Source of the DNA: Mesobacillus harenae
Lineage (GTDB): Bacteria > Bacillota > Bacilli > Bacillales > Cytobacillaceae
Direction of reading: 5' to 3'
NCBI RefSeq assembly: GCF_013343715.1
Contig: NZ_JABUNR010000008.1
Coordinates: forward strand, 146,801 to 210,800
DNA: 64,000 bases
Shown: positions 49,186 through 59,215 of the stretch, piece by piece
How the letters are laid out: the number at the start of each line of letters is the position of its first letter
Numbering within the stretch: the first letter of the stretch is position 1
Translations under genes and position numbers: made by a program
Notes under the pieces: model-generated
Told to the model about the DNA's origin: nothing
What the model saw: the letters and a program-made list of their open reading frames with translations, nothing else
The model's database searches: none

Positions 49186-51039
49186 GTGTTTAAAGCTGTC
49201 AATATACAAAATAGAGAGACGCTTTCTGAGGTATTGCAATGGGCTGTTGCGCTGTCCGGCGGTCTTGTTTTTATCCATTCTGCAGGGAGTTTAGAATTTC
49301 CTAAGGAACCTACAATCCTTTGTTTACTTGTTTTGTTTCTAGGGATAAATGAATATTTTCCTATGCCTGTATGGAAAGGGCAAACCACGATAACTATTCC
49401 AATTGTCTATGTGCTTTGTTTACTTTATGGGTTACCTTATGCGCTAGCAGCATATGGGTCTGTTCTTTTATTCATAAATGCTCTACGGCAAAGACCGCTG
49501 CGAATTCTTTTTTTTCGGCCAGGAAAAATTTTAATAAGCTTTGGAATCGCTTTTACACTTGCCTCAGTAACGTTAGCGGAAGTAAATAATCAAAGTTCAG
49601 TCCTATATGGTATATTCCATTATTGTGTAACTCTCGTGATTTTTTACTTAGTCAATAATATTATCGATGATGCAGTAAATCTGCTAAACCCTCGGCCTTA
49701 CACAATCAGTAAATGGATTCAAAAGTTATATACAGAGATAAGCAGTGCTGGTATATCGCTGGCATATGGAATTTTATTTTATATTATCGGGAACACGAAC
49801 CGCGGAGAGATTGATGTTTTTTCATTTTTCTTCTTCTTCTCACCTCTGGTAGGCATAGCTATCATTAGTTCAACAATATCAAGACTACGCATTGAGAAAC
49901 AAAGGCTTAAGACGCTATCTTCGATTACTAGAAAATTGAATCACCTCCAGCCAACTAACGAATGGGTAGATACATTAAAAAGTAAATTTGCTGATTTCTT
50001 TAGCAGTGATGCAAGTGTGTTATGGATGAAGGAAAATGATAGTTGGAAGCTTAGGTTTTATGAAGGGCTTGTCCATGAAAGTGTAACTCTTTCTGAAGAG
50101 GCATTTCATAGACTAGAAAAGATAGTCAAGCCAGTCAAATTTGAAGACATACATGATTATGGGCCTGCTCACCCCCTATTTCACTATAGCTTGACATCTT
50201 TTGTCTATTCCCCGTTGGTTATTGAAGATGAAACAGTCGGAATGTTTATCGTTGCAAGGTCCCGGACAAATAGCTTTCGGAAAGATGATATTCGCTCTAT
50301 TTCGACATTATCCAATCAACTGGCAGTGATTTTCAAAACAAGAGTGCTCTTTACGGAACGGGAGAGACGCATAATTCTTGAAGAACGAAACAGAATTGCT
50401 CGTGATATTCATGACGGAGTTGCCCAAACCCTTGCTGGTGCAATTATGAATCTAGAATCAGCGGAAAAGAAGTTCTTGAAAAATCCTTCTGAAGCTTTAA
50501 AGCTCTTAAAAGATAGTGAAATTAAACTTAGATATAGTCTTAGGGAGGTCAGAGACTCAATTTATGCTCTGCGTCCATATCCGACAGATAAGGTGGGTCT
50601 AACTGCAGCCATCTATTCCAAGATAGAAGAACTAATGAAAGAATATAATGTGGAAATTGATTTTATAATTAGAGGAAATGAGATTGAATTGAGCTCGATG
50701 GTGGAAAAAATAATGTTTGATACTTTTAAGGAAAGCGTTCAAAACAGTATTAAGCATTCCGGAGGTTCACGTATTGATGTGCTCATAAGCTATCAGGCCG
50801 AACAGATATTGTTGAAAATAAAAGATTACGGTAAGGGATTTTCCCTTTATCAAGCCATGATCAAGGCGAGGAACCAACCTCATTTCGGGATTCTGCAAAT
50901 GAATGATGCAGCAGAAAAGATCAATGCATCTTTACAAATTGACAGCAAAGCAGGAATAGGTACAGAAATAGTACTGACAGTGCCAAAGATGGGACTGGAA
51001 GGGAGAGAATTATATGATCAGGCTCATGCTAGTGGATGA
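49186..51039 (+). CDS. NarL-family sensor histidine kinase, 617 aa
   Basis: Six or seven N-terminal membrane segments (residues 15-235) are followed by a GAF-like domain (about 250-390). A HisKA_3 kinase domain comes next, with [10 protein letters not shown], where His409 is the likely phosphorylated residue. The ATPase end (SIKHSGGS, then DYGKGF) is complete. It partners the response regulator that overlaps its last 26 bp. The GTG start follows GAGGGGG. The signal is unknown; the membrane module may sense a hydrophobic or envelope cue. Confidence 0.9.
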   Translation: MFKAVNIQNRETLSEVLQWAVALSGGLVFIHSAGSLEFPKEPTILCLLVLFLGINEYFPMPVWKGQTTITIPIVYVLCLLYGLPYALAAYGSVLLFINALRQRPLRILFFRPGKILISFGIAFTLASVTLAEVNNQSSVLYGIFHYCVTLVIFYLVNNIIDDAVNLLNPRPYTISKWIQKLYTEISSAGISLAYGILFYIIGNTNRGEIDVFSFFFFFSPLVGIAIISSTISRLRIEKQRLKTLSSITRKLNHLQPTNEWVDTLKSKFADFFSSDASVLWMKENDSWKLRFYEGLVHESVTLSEEAFHRLEKIVKPVKFEDIHDYGPAHPLFHYSLTSFVYSPLVIEDETVGMFIVARSRTNSFRKDDIRSISTLSNQLAVIFKTRVLFTERERRIILEERNRIARDIHDGVAQTLAGAIMNLESAEKKFLKNPSEALKLLKDSEIKLRYSLREVRDSIYALRPYPTDKVGLTAAIYSKIEELMKEYNVEIDFIIRGNEIELSSMVEKIMFDTFKESVQNSIKHSGGSRIDVLISYQAEQILLKIKDYGKGFSLYQAMIKARNQPHFGILQMNDAAEKINASLQIDSKAGIGTEIVLTVPKMGLEGRELYDQAHASG

Positions 51040-51661
51040 TCATGCCGTCTTGAGAGACGGACTTAAAAATATACTTGAAACAGAGGAGGATATTGTTGTT
51101 GTAGGTGAGGCTGTTTCAGGAGATGACGCATTAGTTAAACTGAAAACATGTAAACCTGATGTCATTTTGATGGATATAAATATGCCTGATAAAAACGGTG
51201 TAGAGGTAACGGGGATCGTAAAAAAAACACACCCTGAAATAAAAATTCTTATATTAACGATGCACAATCATGATGAGTACTTTATGTCTGCCATCAGAGA
51301 GGGCGCTGATGGTTACCTTCTAAAGGATGTTCCATCTTCACAGGTTATTGATGCAATCAGGATGATTTCAAAAGGAGAATCAGTGGTACACCCAGCCATG
51401 ACAAAAAAGCTTCTCTCCTTTCATCAGCACAAAACGAATGATCTGAGAGAAGCTGTTTTGACAGAGAGAGAAAAAGAGGTTCTAGTTTGTTTGGTTGATG
51501 GTTTAAGTAATAAGGAAATTGCAGAAAGGCTCTTTATTAGCGATAAAACGGTAAAAATCCATGTAAGTAAAATTTTTAGAAAACTTTCTGTCAAAAGCCG
51601 CTCTCAAGTGGTCATCTATGCCGTCCAAAATCAATTGGTCCCCATTCCCCCTGGTATCTAA
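51014..51661 (+). CDS. NarL/FixJ-family response regulator
   Basis: The 215-residue protein has a receiver domain with Asp54 (ILMDINMPD) and the acidic pair VDDH. The LuxR-type helix-turn-helix has LTEREKEVL and [22 protein letters not shown]. It overlaps the kinase gene, so the pair is co-translated. Close relatives are the DegU/LiaR type. The target genes are unknown, though the nearby degenerate and nuclease genes are candidates. A terminator follows. Confidence 0.93.
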   Translation: MIRLMLVDDHAVLRDGLKNILETEEDIVVVGEAVSGDDALVKLKTCKPDVILMDINMPDKNGVEVTGIVKKTHPEIKILILTMHNHDEYFMSAIREGADGYLLKDVPSSQVIDAIRMISKGESVVHPAMTKKLLSFHQHKTNDLREAVLTEREKEVLVCLVDGLSNKEIAERLFISDKTVKIHVSKIFRKLSVKSRSQVVIYAVQNQLVPIPPGI

Positions 51662-51689
51662 AGCTAATTGGGAATTCAAATCAAAAAAT

Positions 51690-51730
51690 AAAACAGACCC
51701 AGCGGATTTAACTGCTGGGTCTGTTTTTTA
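51690..51730 (+). terminator. Terminator of the two-component operon
   Basis: AAACAGACCCAGC-N8-GCTGGGTCTGTTT followed by T. Confidence 0.9.
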
Positions 51731-51750
51731 TATTAGTACGCTGGGAACTG

Positions 51751-51885
51751 TTATTCCTCACGTTTTGCAAGGCAGCGCTCACATTCCATTAGGTAGGACT
51801 CTGCCTGTTCATGAACCCCTTCACCGCACTCAGGACAAACCTTCTTTGGCAAATTTCTGAAAAACTCAACTGGACTCTTGATCAT
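51751..51885 (-). CDS. YhfH family zinc-ribbon protein, 44 aa
   Basis: The product begins MIKSPVEFFRNLPKKVCPEC and later has CERC, a zinc ribbon. This matches the YhfH family of Bacillus. The ATG at 51885 follows AAGGAGG. Function unknown. Confidence 0.8.
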   Translation of the reverse strand: MIKSPVEFFRNLPKKVCPECGEGVHEQAESYLMECERCLAKREE

Positions 51886-52169
51886 TAGTAATTCCTCCTT
51901 TTTATAATACAGTTTATATTTTGTTTTACCTGTTGTAGTACAGTATAAACCATAAAGAGGTATTTTGTGTAGACTTTTTTTAAATTTTTTTAATTTTTCT
52001 TTGTTTTTTTATAATTTGATAAATTTTCAGCTACTTTTAGTAATCATCTTGAAAAAAGTTAGTGAAATGTGTCAAACTTATTACAAGAGATACACCAAAT
52101 GTTCTTTCAATCTGGATTCTTTTCATTTAAAATCAAAAGATAGTGGAACTACTATATAGGGAGATTGAT

Positions 52170-52202
52170 ATGAAAAATGGGAAGCTATGGCATGTCGGAT
52201 AA
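52170..52202 (+). CDS. Mini-ORF overlapping the sensor kinase start
   Basis: AGGGAG precedes ATG at 52170 with ideal spacing. The frame has 10 codons and ends in TAA inside the kinase start region. It may be a leader peptide that couples translation to the kinase start at 52192, or chance. Confidence 0.25.
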   Translation: MKNGKLWHVG

Positions 52203-54339
52203 CCCTGTATTAATCATTGTTGCGATCATATTAACGATGATGTCAGCTTATACGGCAATTGATTTATTTACACTTATAAAAGGCTCTGACCGAAACAAAA
52301 GACTCTTTTTCTTGGGTGGAACTTTTTCATTAGGCATCGGAATTTGGGTAATGAACTTTTTTGGAATGGCCTCTGCGAATATCAACACATCAGTAACTTA
52401 TCAAATCCCTATCAGCATTCTTTCTGTTATTCTTGGGATCATGTTCACGGGAATGGCTTTCTATTCGGTAGCGGGGAAAGCAATTGATTATTCAGCAATT
52501 TTAATTAGCAGCTTTTTTATGACTCTAGCGGTCTTGTCGGTTCAGGTATTCGGCATGTATTCAATGAACCTTGGGTTTAGTTACCAGCCAGCTATATTGG
52601 TAATCTCGCTGTTGATTATTTATGGCTCTTTCTTTTTTTCTTTTTGGATCATATATATATCAAGAGGATTCCAGCAGAGAAATTATATGTGGACTAAGCC
52701 GCTTAGCGCTCTAATTATTACGGGTGCAATTGTGGAAGGACACTTCCTATTAAACAGGGCAGCTACAATCTTTACCCTTGAAACAGGAACGATTGATCAA
52801 ATTCGAATTCAGGAAAATTTTATAACATGGCTCGTTTTATTAGTCGCTGTACTGATTCTTGGCGGTTTAATTGGATCGAGTGCATTAATAAGCAAGCGGC
52901 TTGCGGTAACTGACACAAATCTTAAAGACATTACATCTGCTCTCGATGAGTCATCGATTGTGGCAATTACGGATCCCAAAGGCATTATTTCTTTCGTAAA
53001 TGAAAAGTTTGTGCAAATATCCGGATATACAAAAGATGAACTGATCGGCCAAAATCATTCTATCTTAAACTCGGGATTCCATCCAAAGGAATTCTTTAAG
53101 GAAATGTGGCGAACGATCGGTTCCGGGAATGTCTGGAAGGGCGAGGTACGAAATAAAGCAAAGAATGGCGATCTTTATTGGGTTGATACCACCATCGTAC
53201 CGTTCTTAAATCAAAAAGGCAGACCATATCAATATGTAGCGATTCGTTCTGATATCACAAATCTGAAAACAGCTAAAGCTGACCTTAAAGAGAAAATGAA
53301 GGAAGTCAGTGATTATAAGTTCGCGATTGACCAGGCTTCGATTGTTGCGTTTACAGATGAAAAGGGACTCATTAAAAGTGTCAATGATAAGTTTTGCGAA
53401 ATCTCTAAGTATAGCCGTGAGGAATTAATTGGGCAAGATCATAGAATGTTAAATTCTGGATTCCACACTAAGGGCTTCTTTAAGGGGCTTTGGAAGACTA
53501 TTGGATCTGGTGAGGTATGGAAAGGAGAGATTCGTAATAAGGCGAAGGATGGATCTTATTATTGGGTCGACACTACAATTATTCCGTTTCTTAATGAAAA
53601 AGGTAAACCGTACCAATACCTCTCTATCCGTAATGATATAACAGAACGAAAACAGACGGAGGAACTCCTGCACCGGCAGGATAAGCTTGCCGCTGTCGGT
53701 CAGCTTGCTGCAGGTGTAGCCCATGAAATACGTAACCCGCTTACGTCAATGAAGGGATATGCAGAGTTTCTTCAACTAGATGAAACAGATGAGCAGAGGA
53801 AAGAGTTTCTTGACATCATTCTTGATGAAATTGACCGAGTAAATAATATTGTTGAAGAGTTTATGGTACTTGCCAAGCCAAAGGCCGTAGAGCTAGAGGA
53901 GAGAAACATAATCCCGATCGTCAGAAATGTAGTCTCTCTATTGGACTTTGAGGCAAGAAAGCGAAATGTCAGACTGAGCTTCGATGCGGATGACGATATT
54001 ATTCAAGTTGAATGTGACGAAAATCGCTTAAAACAGGTATTCCTGAACTTTATTAAAAATGGTATAGAAGCGATGCCGGAGGGTGGAGATCTGGATGTTA
54101 AAATGTTCATTCATGAAGGCAACGTTGAAATCACGATACAGGACACAGGCGTCGGTATACCACCTGATACACTGACGAAAATCGGTGAACCTTTCTATAC
54201 GACTAAAAAGAATGGCAATGGGCTTGGCCTGCTGGTTAGCTTCAAAATCATAGAAAGTCATAATGGGAAGGTTTATATTGAAAGTGAGTTAAACAAGGGA
54301 ACAACCTTTAAGATTCTATTGCCTGCAAAGACTGCATAA
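52177..54339 (+). CDS. PAS-domain sensor kinase with degenerate MHYT module
   Basis: The 720-residue protein starts with about seven membrane segments. A motif reminiscent of MHYT domains is present, but the His residues are replaced (WVMNFFGM, VFGMYSM and EGHFLLNRAA). Two nearly identical PAS units follow (residues 250-365 and 375-485). The HisKA domain holds VAHEIRNPLTSMKGY with His516, and an ATPase domain with N, G1 and G2 boxes ends the protein. The kinase domain resembles sporulation kinases. The start may be 52177 or 52192. A terminator follows. Confidence 0.88.
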   Translation: MGSYGMSDNPVLIIVAIILTMMSAYTAIDLFTLIKGSDRNKRLFFLGGTFSLGIGIWVMNFFGMASANINTSVTYQIPISILSVILGIMFTGMAFYSVAGKAIDYSAILISSFFMTLAVLSVQVFGMYSMNLGFSYQPAILVISLLIIYGSFFFSFWIIYISRGFQQRNYMWTKPLSALIITGAIVEGHFLLNRAATIFTLETGTIDQIRIQENFITWLVLLVAVLILGGLIGSSALISKRLAVTDTNLKDITSALDESSIVAITDPKGIISFVNEKFVQISGYTKDELIGQNHSILNSGFHPKEFFKEMWRTIGSGNVWKGEVRNKAKNGDLYWVDTTIVPFLNQKGRPYQYVAIRSDITNLKTAKADLKEKMKEVSDYKFAIDQASIVAFTDEKGLIKSVNDKFCEISKYSREELIGQDHRMLNSGFHTKGFFKGLWKTIGSGEVWKGEIRNKAKDGSYYWVDTTIIPFLNEKGKPYQYLSIRNDITERKQTEELLHRQDKLAAVGQLAAGVAHEIRNPLTSMKGYAEFLQLDETDEQRKEFLDIILDEIDRVNNIVEEFMVLAKPKAVELEERNIIPIVRNVVSLLDFEARKRNVRLSFDADDDIIQVECDENRLKQVFLNFIKNGIEAMPEGGDLDVKMFIHEGNVEITIQDTGVGIPPDTLTKIGEPFYTTKKNGNGLGLLVSFKIIESHNGKVYIESELNKGTTFKILLPAKTA

Positions 54340-54342
54340 GCT

Positions 54343-54382
54343 TAAACACCATTGGAAGGACTTTCAATGGTGTTTATTTTTT
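54343..54382 (+). terminator. Terminator of the PAS kinase
   Basis: AAACACCATTG/CAATGGTGTTT stem followed by ATTTTTTAT. Confidence 0.85.
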
Positions 54383-54455
54383 ATGTTTAAAAATAGACAA
54401 ATATTTTTAAAAATACAATAACAATTCGCTCGTTTGATCAACTAAAATAATGAAG

Positions 54456-54470
54456 ACATGAAAATCATGT
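54456..54470 (+). promoter_or_regulatory. Inverted repeat upstream of the formate dehydrogenase
   Basis: ACATGA-AAA-TCATGT is a perfect 6-3-6 inverted repeat, 20 bp upstream of the ribosome binding site. A candidate -35 (TAGACA) and -10 (AATAAC) lie upstream, so the repeat would sit in the leader or just after the start point. Binding factor unknown. Confidence 0.4.
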
Positions 54471-54503
54471 GTACCATTATAGCTATTACGGGAGGCGTAG
54501 AAG

Positions 54504-56585
54504 TTGGGAGAAGCGGTTCAGGTAAGAACAGTCTGTGGTTATTGCGGCACCGGCTGCGGATTGATCCTTGAAGTAAAGGATAATGAGATTATTAAAATTA
54601 GAGGTGATAAAGATGCCCCTGTTAATAAAGGCCAAACATGCATAAAAGGAGCTTTTGCTTATAAATATGTCCAAGCCCCCCAAAGGTTATCAGTTCCGCT
54701 AATACGAAAGGCTGGAATATTAATGGAGTCAACCTGGGAGGAGGCTTATGAACTAATCGCTACTAGGCTTAACAAGATTAAGACTAATTGGGGTTCAGAT
54801 GCCATTTCCATGTTTGCCTGTGCTCGTACAACGAATGAGTCTAATTATATAACCCAAAAATTTATGAGAACAGCCATCGGAAGCAATAACATTGACGGGT
54901 GTAACCGAACTTGACACGCATCGAGCGTCGCCGGTCTGGCGACTGTATTTGGGAGTGGCTTTCCAACCAATACATTGGATGATATCGAGGAAGCGAACTT
55001 TCTGTTGTTAATGGGTTCTAATACAACGGAAGCGCATCCCATAATAGGAAATAAGATAAAGAAAGCGGCTAAGTCAGGTTTGATAATAACTGTTGTTGAT
55101 CCACGGAAGATCGATATAGTTAAATCCGCCAAGCGCCATTTACAGCTTAATATTGGGTCAGATATTGCTTTAATTAATGCAATGATCAATGTAATTATTG
55201 GTGAAGGGTTGTATAAAGAAAATTTCATCGAAAAGCATACTGCTGAGTTTATGAAGCTGAAAAGGAGTGTGGAAATCTATACTCCAGAATATGCATCAGA
55301 AATAACTGGAATCTCAGCGGAAGAAATAAGGACAACTGCACGGGAATATGCAGGAGCAGAGAGGGCTATGATTGCCTATACACTAGGAATTACCGAACAT
55401 CACTGTGGTGTAAATAATGTTTTAGACATTGCTAATCTAGCCCTCTTAACCGGACAAATAGGGAAAAAAGGCAGCGGTATTATGCCATTAAGAGGTCAGA
55501 ACAATGTTCAGGGAGCAGGTGATATGGGCTGCTTGCCTAACCAGCTTACTGGTGCTGTAAGCATTGCTGATGAAAACTACAGATTAAGATATGAAAAAGC
55601 ATGGAACACTAAAATCAGCGAAAAGGCTGGGGATACACAAACACGAACCTTGGAACGTATAGAACAGGGGGAAGTGAAGGTCCTTTATGTTATAGGAGAA
55701 AACCCACTATTAGCAGATGTTCATATGAATCATACAAAAGCAATACTTAAGAAACTGGATTTTTTAATAGTACAGGATATTTTTCTAACTGATACTGCTG
55801 AACTTGCTGATGTTGTACTGCCTGCCAGGTCCTGGGGCGAGGTTGATGGTACTTTTACAAACACGGACAGAAGAGTTCAGCGCGTAAGGAAAGCGGTTGA
55901 AGCACAGCCTGGTACAAAAGAAGACTGGGAAATTTTATGCGAGCTATCTGCAAGGCTTGGCTATAGAATGTCCTACAAGCACAGTGAAGAAATCTGGGAG
56001 GAGGTAAGGGAATTGGCTTGGGAACTGTTTGGAGGAATTTCATATTCTAGACTGGAAGCAGAATATGGAATCCATTATCCATGCCCAGAGGTGACCCATC
56101 CTGGAACAAAGATTCTTCACGAAAGGTTCCATAATGGATCGGAAGGAGAGATCAAATCACCGTTTGTACCAGTTAAGTATACACCTCCATTAGAAATTGC
56201 CGATAGCAATTACCCTTTTATCTTAACAACCGGCAGGAGATATGAGGCCTATAATACGCATACTCAGACGCGTTTTTATGCTGAAGGTGTAAAAATTAAG
56301 CAAACTGAAGAAACTCTTGATCTTCATCCAAAAGATGCAGTATCCCTGGGAATAAACGAAGGAGATTTAGTTGAAGTGAGTTCAAGGAGAGGAACTTTGA
56401 CTGTCAAGGTTAAATTAACGGAACAGGTGGTCCCTGGGTTAGTGTTCATGAGTTTCCACTGGTCTGAAGCGCCTACGAATGTTTTGACGTTAAACGAATA
56501 TGATCCCATTTCAGGAACAGCAGAATTCAAAGCATGTGCAGTACATATAAAACCGGCGGGGGGGACGGTAGACCAAATGATGTGA
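54504..56585 (+). CDS. Selenocysteine formate dehydrogenase, catalytic subunit
   Basis: The frame is 694 codons with TGA at codon 137 (54912-54914). The TTG start follows GGGAGG. The ferredoxin-type [4Fe-4S] ligands are Cys11, 14, 18 and 46 (CGYCGTGCG, NKGQTCIKG). The residue before the TGA is the Thr of GCNRT, and the next codons give HASSVAGLATVFGSG. This is the known Mo-ligand site, where E. coli FdhF has Sec followed by His. After the TGA the frame continues as a full formate dehydrogenase with AMIAYTLGITEHHCG and the C-terminal dinucleotide domain. A SECIS lies at 54927. The alternative, two truncated genes, is much less likely. Partners such as an FdhB-type subunit are not adjacent. Confidence 0.9.
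54912..54914 (+). other. In-frame UGA, selenocysteine codon
   Basis: TGA in frame between two halves of one conserved protein. It is flanked by GCNRT and HASSVAG, at the molybdenum-ligand position of formate dehydrogenases. Confidence 0.88.
54927..54943 (+). promoter_or_regulatory. Bacterial SECIS element
   Basis: GTCGCC-GGTCT-GGCGAC forms a 6-bp perfect stem with a five-base loop. The GGTCT loop starts 19 nt after the UGA, the same distance and loop sequence as I recall for E. coli fdhF. SelB would bind the loop. Confidence 0.85.
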
Positions 56586-56680
56586 AGCGAACCTGCTGAG
56601 ATAAAGGTCACATTTAGAGCAGAAACAATTAGGGTGAAGTACTCTTAAGTTGCTGAGCGCTAAGCACCTTGAATAGAAAA

Positions 56681-56715
56681 AAACAGCCCGCCTTTTTAAA
56701 CTAGGCGGGCTGTTT
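56681..56715. terminator. Bidirectional terminator
   Basis: AAACAGCCCGCC/GGCGGGCTGTTT stem with a short loop between the formate dehydrogenase and the RsbR-like gene. Confidence 0.9.
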
Positions 56716-56726
56716 CAATAGTTGAA

Positions 56727-57545
56727 TTATCGTTGAATCGTCTGAATAACCTGCATAATATTCCTGTAAACTGGAATGTTGAGGAATCTTTTTCCGTTTT
56801 GGATAAACTGCTGGCTGATCTCTGACCTAATCCCTGTAAGTACTGGTTCAATCCCAATTATTTTTAGGCTGTTAACTAGCTTATTAATACTATCAATGAC
56901 GATTTCGTCGACTGTGAAGGTTCCTGACAAATCAATAACCAGCTTTTCTATTCTAAGTTCCTTTGAAGTTATGAGTGTTTTGTCCAGTAGCACTCTCGCT
57001 CGTCGCTCGTCAATATCACCAATCAGCGGGAGTACCCCGACACCGGGAAGAATAGGAACGATAGGAGCTGAGATAGATAGGTATTTTTCCTCGGTTAGTT
57101 TCATTTCTTTAACAGATTGCTCTGTAAATGCTGAACTAAAACCAGATACCATATTGTTGAAAATAGCATCAATGTCCAACAAAACGTCTAGAAGGTCATT
57201 TGACCGCCCCTGTGAACTTAACATGTTTGAGATATAAGTCCAAATAACTTTTTTGTAAAGAGTTATTCCTTCCAAGGTTGAATCCAGTGTTGCTGTTCCT
57301 CTTTCAACTGATAATCTACCCATTTTTTTCCCCCAAGTTTGGGCTTCGGTTTTACCGACTTCAACATTATGAAGGCACACACTTACCATCTGGACAAGCT
57401 CTATTAAGTAAGGCAATGATTCATTCTTGATCTCATTATCAATCGGGTAAGTGTCTTTAAGGAGATCAAGAATCCCTTCGGCCACTATAGTAATGTCATC
57501 ATTCAAAGAACTGCTCAAACTTTTTGTTATTTCTACATCTATCAT
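56727..57545 (-). CDS. RsbR paralogue (STAS domain stressosome protein)
   Basis: The N-terminal 130 residues form an all-helical globin-like sensor domain. The C-terminal STAS domain spans about residues 155-270 (PIVPILPGVGVLPLIGDID, then VIDLSGTFTVDEIVI and VLTGIRSEISQQF). RsbR paralogues build stressosomes that release RsbT to activate sigma-B. A Thr is present in the position of one phosphorylated Thr (LSGTF) and in LTGIR. The gene is single, so partner RsbS/RsbT would be elsewhere. Confidence 0.85.
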   Translation of the reverse strand: MIDVEITKSLSSSLNDDITIVAEGILDLLKDTYPIDNEIKNESLPYLIELVQMVSVCLHNVEVGKTEAQTWGKKMGRLSVERGTATLDSTLEGITLYKKVIWTYISNMLSSQGRSNDLLDVLLDIDAIFNNMVSGFSSAFTEQSVKEMKLTEEKYLSISAPIVPILPGVGVLPLIGDIDERRARVLLDKTLITSKELRIEKLVIDLSGTFTVDEIVIDSINKLVNSLKIIGIEPVLTGIRSEISQQFIQNGKRFLNIPVYRNIMQVIQTIQR

Positions 57546-58028
57546 TATTGTTCTTATCCTCCGTTTATTTCTCTACTATATATGATACTACGAACCTCAC
57601 AGTTTCAAAAGTTTTATGGTGTTCAGCGTTGTTGTAATTTGATTATAACCTTAGAAGTACATAATTACCCGAATTACTCTTCCCTATAAAAAGTCAAAAC
57701 AGATACTAGGTGGTTGACTAGTGATTTAGAGTTTATCAATACCTCACAGAGCGTTAATAAATAACAAATATTTAATTACAGCTAATATTACAACCAAGTT
57801 AAACCAGCAAATGAATTTATTTCCATAAATGGAGGTTAAATATGTAAATGGATTATAATAATGGAAAATATAAAGCCTATTTTCAGAATAGTAAGTTCAT
57901 TTGAAATGTTATTGTTATACTGTCGTTATAGTCGTAATCCATTTAATATGTGCCTGTTCTTTTTGTACACTTAAATTATGTTACGATAATCAATGTGATA
58001 AAAAAATTAGCCGATAGGAGGCAAACAT
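57546..58028. other. Upstream region of the LysM/3D gene
   Basis: 483 bp with no gene. It holds a WalR-like box at 57913-57929. The remainder is A+T rich. No known riboswitch was recognised. Confidence 0.45.
57913..57929 (+). promoter_or_regulatory. WalR-like direct repeat
   Basis: TGTTAT-N5-CGTTAT resembles the WalR (YycF) site of two TGTWAH hexamers, with one mismatch. It is about 100 bp upstream of a YocH-like wall gene, a class controlled by WalR in B. subtilis. Confidence 0.35.
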
Positions 58029-58790
58029 ATGAAAAAGTCATTGTTATCATTGGTTGCTGCAACGGCAATTTCAGGTACTACAGTTGCCGGTGCACAGGCA
58101 GAAGAAGTTACAGTAAAAAAAGGGGATACTCTTTGGGGGATCTCAAAACAACATGATGTTACAGTAGGTGCATTAAAAAAATGGAATGGTCTAACAAGTG
58201 ATATCATTTATCCAAATGATCGCTTGGAGGTTTCCCCGGTTGAACATTATAAAGTAGTTAAAGGGGACACACTTTGGGGCATTTCTAAAAATTATGGTGT
58301 TACAGTAAGTGACCTGCAGGAATGGAACAACCTAAATTCAGATATTATTATTCCGGGTACGCACCTGGTTGTCTATAAGGATTCTCTAGTAGCAAACAAG
58401 ATTGAAAAACTAGATGTTGAAACTGCACCGCTTGTCGAAGCCAAGCCAGCAGTATCATCACCTGCGCCCGCAGCAGAGGCACCAGTTCAGGAAGAAGCTG
58501 CACAAAAACTGAGTGTACAAGCTACAGCTTACACTGCATTCTGTGAAGGATGCTCAGGGACTACAGCAACTGGCGTCGATCTAAGAGCTAACCCAGATGC
58601 CAAAGTTGTTGCAGTTGATCCTACTGTTATTCCACTAGGCACGAAACTATATGTCGAGGGTTATGGATATGCAACCGCTGCTGACACAGGCGGCGCAATT
58701 CGTGGCAATAAAATAGACGTTTTTATTCCGAACCAAGATTCAGCTCTTGATTGGGGAAGAAAACAAGTTAATGTAACAATTATAAATTAA
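58029..58790 (+). CDS. LysM and 3D domain cell-wall protein (YocH-like)
   Basis: A 25-residue signal peptide (ends AQA) is followed by two LysM domains (about 27-69 and 72-114, each with KGDTLWGISK). A proline/alanine linker follows, and a C-terminal 3D domain (about 158-253) holds VVAVDPTVIPLGTKLYVEGYG and ADTGGAIRG with the conserved Asp residues. The 3D domain is lytic-transglycosylase-like. The protein is secreted and bound to peptidoglycan. GATAGGAGG precedes the ATG. Wall turnover is the likely role. Confidence 0.92.
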   Translation: MKKSLLSLVAATAISGTTVAGAQAEEVTVKKGDTLWGISKQHDVTVGALKKWNGLTSDIIYPNDRLEVSPVEHYKVVKGDTLWGISKNYGVTVSDLQEWNNLNSDIIIPGTHLVVYKDSLVANKIEKLDVETAPLVEAKPAVSSPAPAAEAPVQEEAAQKLSVQATAYTAFCEGCSGTTATGVDLRANPDAKVVAVDPTVIPLGTKLYVEGYGYATAADTGGAIRGNKIDVFIPNQDSALDWGRKQVNVTIIN

Positions 58791-58803
58791 TATAAAAACA
58801 TTG

Positions 58804-58840
58804 GACAAGCTGCCTCCTTAGAGGCAGCTTGTTTTATTTT
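58804..58840 (+). terminator. Rho-independent terminator
   Basis: ACAAGCTGCCTC-N4-GAGGCAGCTTGT followed by TTTATTTT. Confidence 0.9.
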
Positions 58841-58923
58841 CTCAAGATATTTCTACTTTCAAAGCTATCCCGTTATGTAAAGGAAAATAAAAAGCACTCC
58901 CGGTAGGAAGTGCCTAAATGTTG

Positions 58924-59124
58924 TCATTCAAATGTTCGCTCATCATCAACGTTATGATCTTTGTCGAGAATAACCACTTTGCTTGGCCGATTTTTATTCG
59001 CCAAATCAACCGCTTCATTAATTGCTACGGATCGGCTTGAATGTAATTCAGTGGGAGCCACATCCTCCAATTTGACATACCAGCCTGTGATGTCTTTGTC
59101 TGGTACAACACTATAAAGATTCAT
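58924..59124 (-). CDS. DUF2188-like small protein, 66 aa
   Basis: The product is a small alpha/beta unit (GWYVKLEDVAPTELHSSRSVAINEAVDLANKNRPSKVVILDKD) in keeping with the DUF2188 family. The ATG at 59124 follows AAAGGGGTG. Function unknown. Confidence 0.7.
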   Translation of the reverse strand: MNLYSVVPDKDITGWYVKLEDVAPTELHSSRSVAINEAVDLANKNRPSKVVILDKDHNVDDERTFE

Positions 59125-59215
59125 TGATAAGCACCCCTTTCTGAAGGTATGCTTTACAATTCCCGTCTCAGAAAGAGATAAAACGAATATTTAAAACTTG
59201 TTAAAAAAAGATTTT

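Noticed and set aside
54504..54914. Formate dehydrogenase as a nonsense-mutated pseudogene
   Set aside because: The TGA is at the Sec position, the rest of the frame is intact and conserved, and a SECIS hairpin follows.
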